Shown: in pieces, positions 62,895 through 64,000 of the stretch | Layout of the letters: every line of letters starts with the position of its first letter | Position numbering within the stretch: position 1 is the first letter of the stretch | DNA from: Psychrobacillus vulpis | GTDB lineage: Bacteria; Bacillota; Bacilli; Bacillales_A; Planococcaceae | Assembly: GCF_006861825.1 (NCBI RefSeq) | Contig: NZ_VDGI01000016.1 | Coordinates: 31,969 to 95,968 of the forward strand | DNA length: 64,000 nt | Direction: 5' to 3' | Notes under the pieces: model-generated | The model's database searches: none | The model's input: the letters and a program-made list of their open reading frames with translations, nothing else | Told to the model about the DNA's origin: nothing | Program-made: the position numbers and the translations under genes

Positions 62895-63567
62895 TGCCTC
62901 ATCAAGAGTTTAGAATCAACCACTTTAAAATAATAGCAATATTTTTGATTATACAATAATACCCCACAGGTGAACATTCTTCTCCTCCTCTAGTAAACTA
63001 TCGATAGTTATAATATTCCATTTTAGTACAAGAAGGTAAAGGTAAAAGTCGGTATTTTCAAAAAATAATGCTTATGAATTAATAAAAATAAATTACTTTG
63101 TGTCTCTTATACTACCACCAAAGGAAAATAGTGGTTATATCGATATGAACTAATATGTAGTTAAATTAAGTACTATCTTCTATTAATTATAAACATTATT
63201 AAGGAGAAATTTGCCAATTCGAAAAGGACAAGTTGTAATAGAAAGTGCTGAATTCTAATGAATGTTGTTAATTCATTAAGCGGGGATTCTAATTGGAGAA
63301 ATCTACAAGATATATGTAACAAAGGAAATACTTTAATTAAACCATCTTAACGATTAGCTATTACTGAAACTGTAGTAACCTCTTTTCATTAAATGAGTCA
63401 TACAGACCACCTGTTCACTCTTTTGTTCGCAATTTGTCCGCATAATTTATTTTTTGTACCGATTTTAATTTACTGAAATGACTTTAACTGTCTCCAAAAC
63501 CCTATTAATTCAGACTTATTTAACAAAATTGAATTCAGTTTTACCTGGTTATTTAAGGGTTACAAAT
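62895..63567. other. AT-rich intergenic region upstream of the LXG toxin
   Basis: About 670 bp without a supported gene. A 15-codon frame near 63210 (TTG-PIRKGQVVIESAEF) has AAGGAG before it and may be the end of a lost protein. The toxin promoter must lie here, but no clear consensus was recognised. Confidence 0.5.
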
Positions 63568-63606
63568 TCGACAAGGTGGGGGTCGCTGGTTCGAACCCAG
63601 TCGGGA
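63568..63606 (+). repeat. 39-bp attachment-like repeat, right copy (tRNA-Val 3' fragment)
   Basis: Identical to 57389-57427. The sequence before it is unrelated to the tRNA 5' half, so this is a fragment, not a tRNA gene. It is followed by TCA where the intact gene has CCA. Confidence 0.85.
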
Positions 63607-63730
63607 TCATCAAGCTTTATAAAATGTTTTCGGGGAACTTTAAAATTCGATGACTAAGGTTAGTTTAAAATAGCGTTGTTGTGGGCAAGTTCTTTATTAT
63701 TTATTTACGAAGTGTAGAGTAGTATTGATT

Positions 63731-63760
63731 GCAGCATCTCAAAATAGAGATGCTGCTTTT
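63731..63760 (+). terminator. Hairpin terminator-like structure
   Basis: GCAGCATCTC pairs perfectly with GAGATGCTGC around a 6-base loop, followed by TTTT on the plus strand. No plus-strand gene precedes it within the window apart from the tRNA fragment. Confidence 0.6.
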
Positions 63761-63767
63761 GTTTATA

Positions 63768-63810
63768 GATAAATAATAAACGCCATTATTCGACTCGTTT
63801 ATTATTTATC
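63768..63810. repeat. 15-bp perfect inverted repeat
   Basis: GATAAATAATAAACG (63768-63782) and CGTTTATTATTTATC (63796-63810) around a 13-base loop. AT-rich; a second hairpin right after the one at 63731. The 63811-63912 stretch shows no gene. Confidence 0.6.
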
Positions 63811-63949
63811 CTTCAAATAAAAAAAGACCCCCTTTTAATTTAGTTGGTCTCTCATAGTGACTACTTTATGTTATGGATCTACGTCAATATCTTGGACACA
63901 AAAAAGTTAAGTCCGTTTCAGAACGGCATCCATTCATGAAGCGTCCTGC

Positions 63950-64000
63950 ATCCAGCGAAACCAGTCAAGTAAAGAACGTACTTGACAGCTTTCGCTGGAT
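63950..64000. repeat. Long imperfect palindrome at the window edge
   Basis: ATCCAGCGAAA (63950-63960) pairs with TTTCGCTGGAT (63990-64000), and inside it GTCAAGTA pairs with TACTTGAC. A smaller hairpin CCGTT-tcag-AACGG lies at 63913-63926. It may continue beyond the window. Confidence 0.6.

Noticed and set aside
63206..63260. 15-codon micro-ORF with AAGGAG upstream
   Set aside because: Too short to support; more likely the tail of a lost gene or chance.
57431..63567. Prophage
   Set aside because: No integrase, terminase, capsid or lysis genes; contents are toxin, immunity and relics only.
63568..63608. Second tRNA-Val gene
   Set aside because: Only the 3' half is present; there is no D-arm or 5' acceptor strand.

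Overview
The window is a low-GC Firmicutes chromosome segment. Strong AGGAGG-type ribosome binding sites, TTG/GTG starts, CcpA, T-box and Spo0E-type features, and a phenylalanine dehydrogenase very like those of Sporosarcina and Lysinibacillus sphaericus suggest a spore-forming Bacillales of the Planococcaceae type (inference; the genus cannot be fixed from this window).

Region 1 (1-33.1 kb) is an aromatic catabolic block, nearly all on the minus strand. It holds a 4-hydroxyphenylacetate meta-cleavage cluster (hpaD partial, hpaE, a DapA-type aldolase, hpaC, hpaB, hpaF, split hpaG; 1-6.7 kb) and a TrpXYZ-type ABC importer (6.9-9.7 kb). Next is an operon of hotdog thioesterase, phenylalanine dehydrogenase and a complete E1a/E1b/E2/E3 2-oxoacid dehydrogenase (10.1-16.5 kb) with a perfect CcpA cre site. 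Last is a complete phenylacetyl-CoA (paa) catabolon with its PaaX repressor (20.2-33.1 kb). Together they suggest Phe -> phenylpyruvate -> phenylacetyl-CoA -> paa pathway. A parallel Tyr branch would release 4-hydroxyphenylacetate through the thioesterase into hpa. In the paa set PaaE is absent and a ferredoxin plus ferredoxin reductase lie beside paaK. Between the two halves is a repeat-rich area (18.5-20.1 kb) with a dead IS1182-like transposase.

Region 2 (33.4-44.3 kb) is a sigma-54 regulon. A sigma-54 activator (42.8 kb, plus strand) faces two minus-strand units, each preceded by a near-perfect -24/-12 promoter of the same sequence. One unit is a single SDR dehydrogenase. The other is SDR, a divergent two-subunit GcvPA/GcvPB-like PLP enzyme, a polar amino acid ABC transporter and a RocB-like M20 hydrolase. 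No GcvT or GcvH is nearby and the GcvP motifs are altered, so this looks like an uncharacterised amino acid or amide catabolic system. It is the best candidate for something new.

Region 3 (44.3-57.3 kb) carries mixed housekeeping and accessory genes: kinase relic, glycosyltransferase-like protein, DinB, GNATs, TPR protein, phosphatase, AKR, Nudix, APH-like kinase, Spo0E-like peptide, PP2C and HIT. It also holds two helically phased motif arrays (82-bp units at 45.8-46.4 kb; 21-bp spacing at 51.1 kb), an octapeptide-repeat protein (50.0 kb) and a degenerate T-box leader upstream of HIT (57.0 kb).

Region 4 (57.36-63.6 kb) is a polymorphic toxin island between an intact tRNA-Val(GAC) and a 39-bp identical copy of that tRNA's 3' half. 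It contains an LXG toxin with a PD-(D/E)xK nuclease tip, its DUF1910/1911 (PoNi-type) immunity gene, an orphan toxin cassette with a candidate immunity gene, and a further immunity gene whose toxin has decayed. The last 400 bases hold only inverted repeats.
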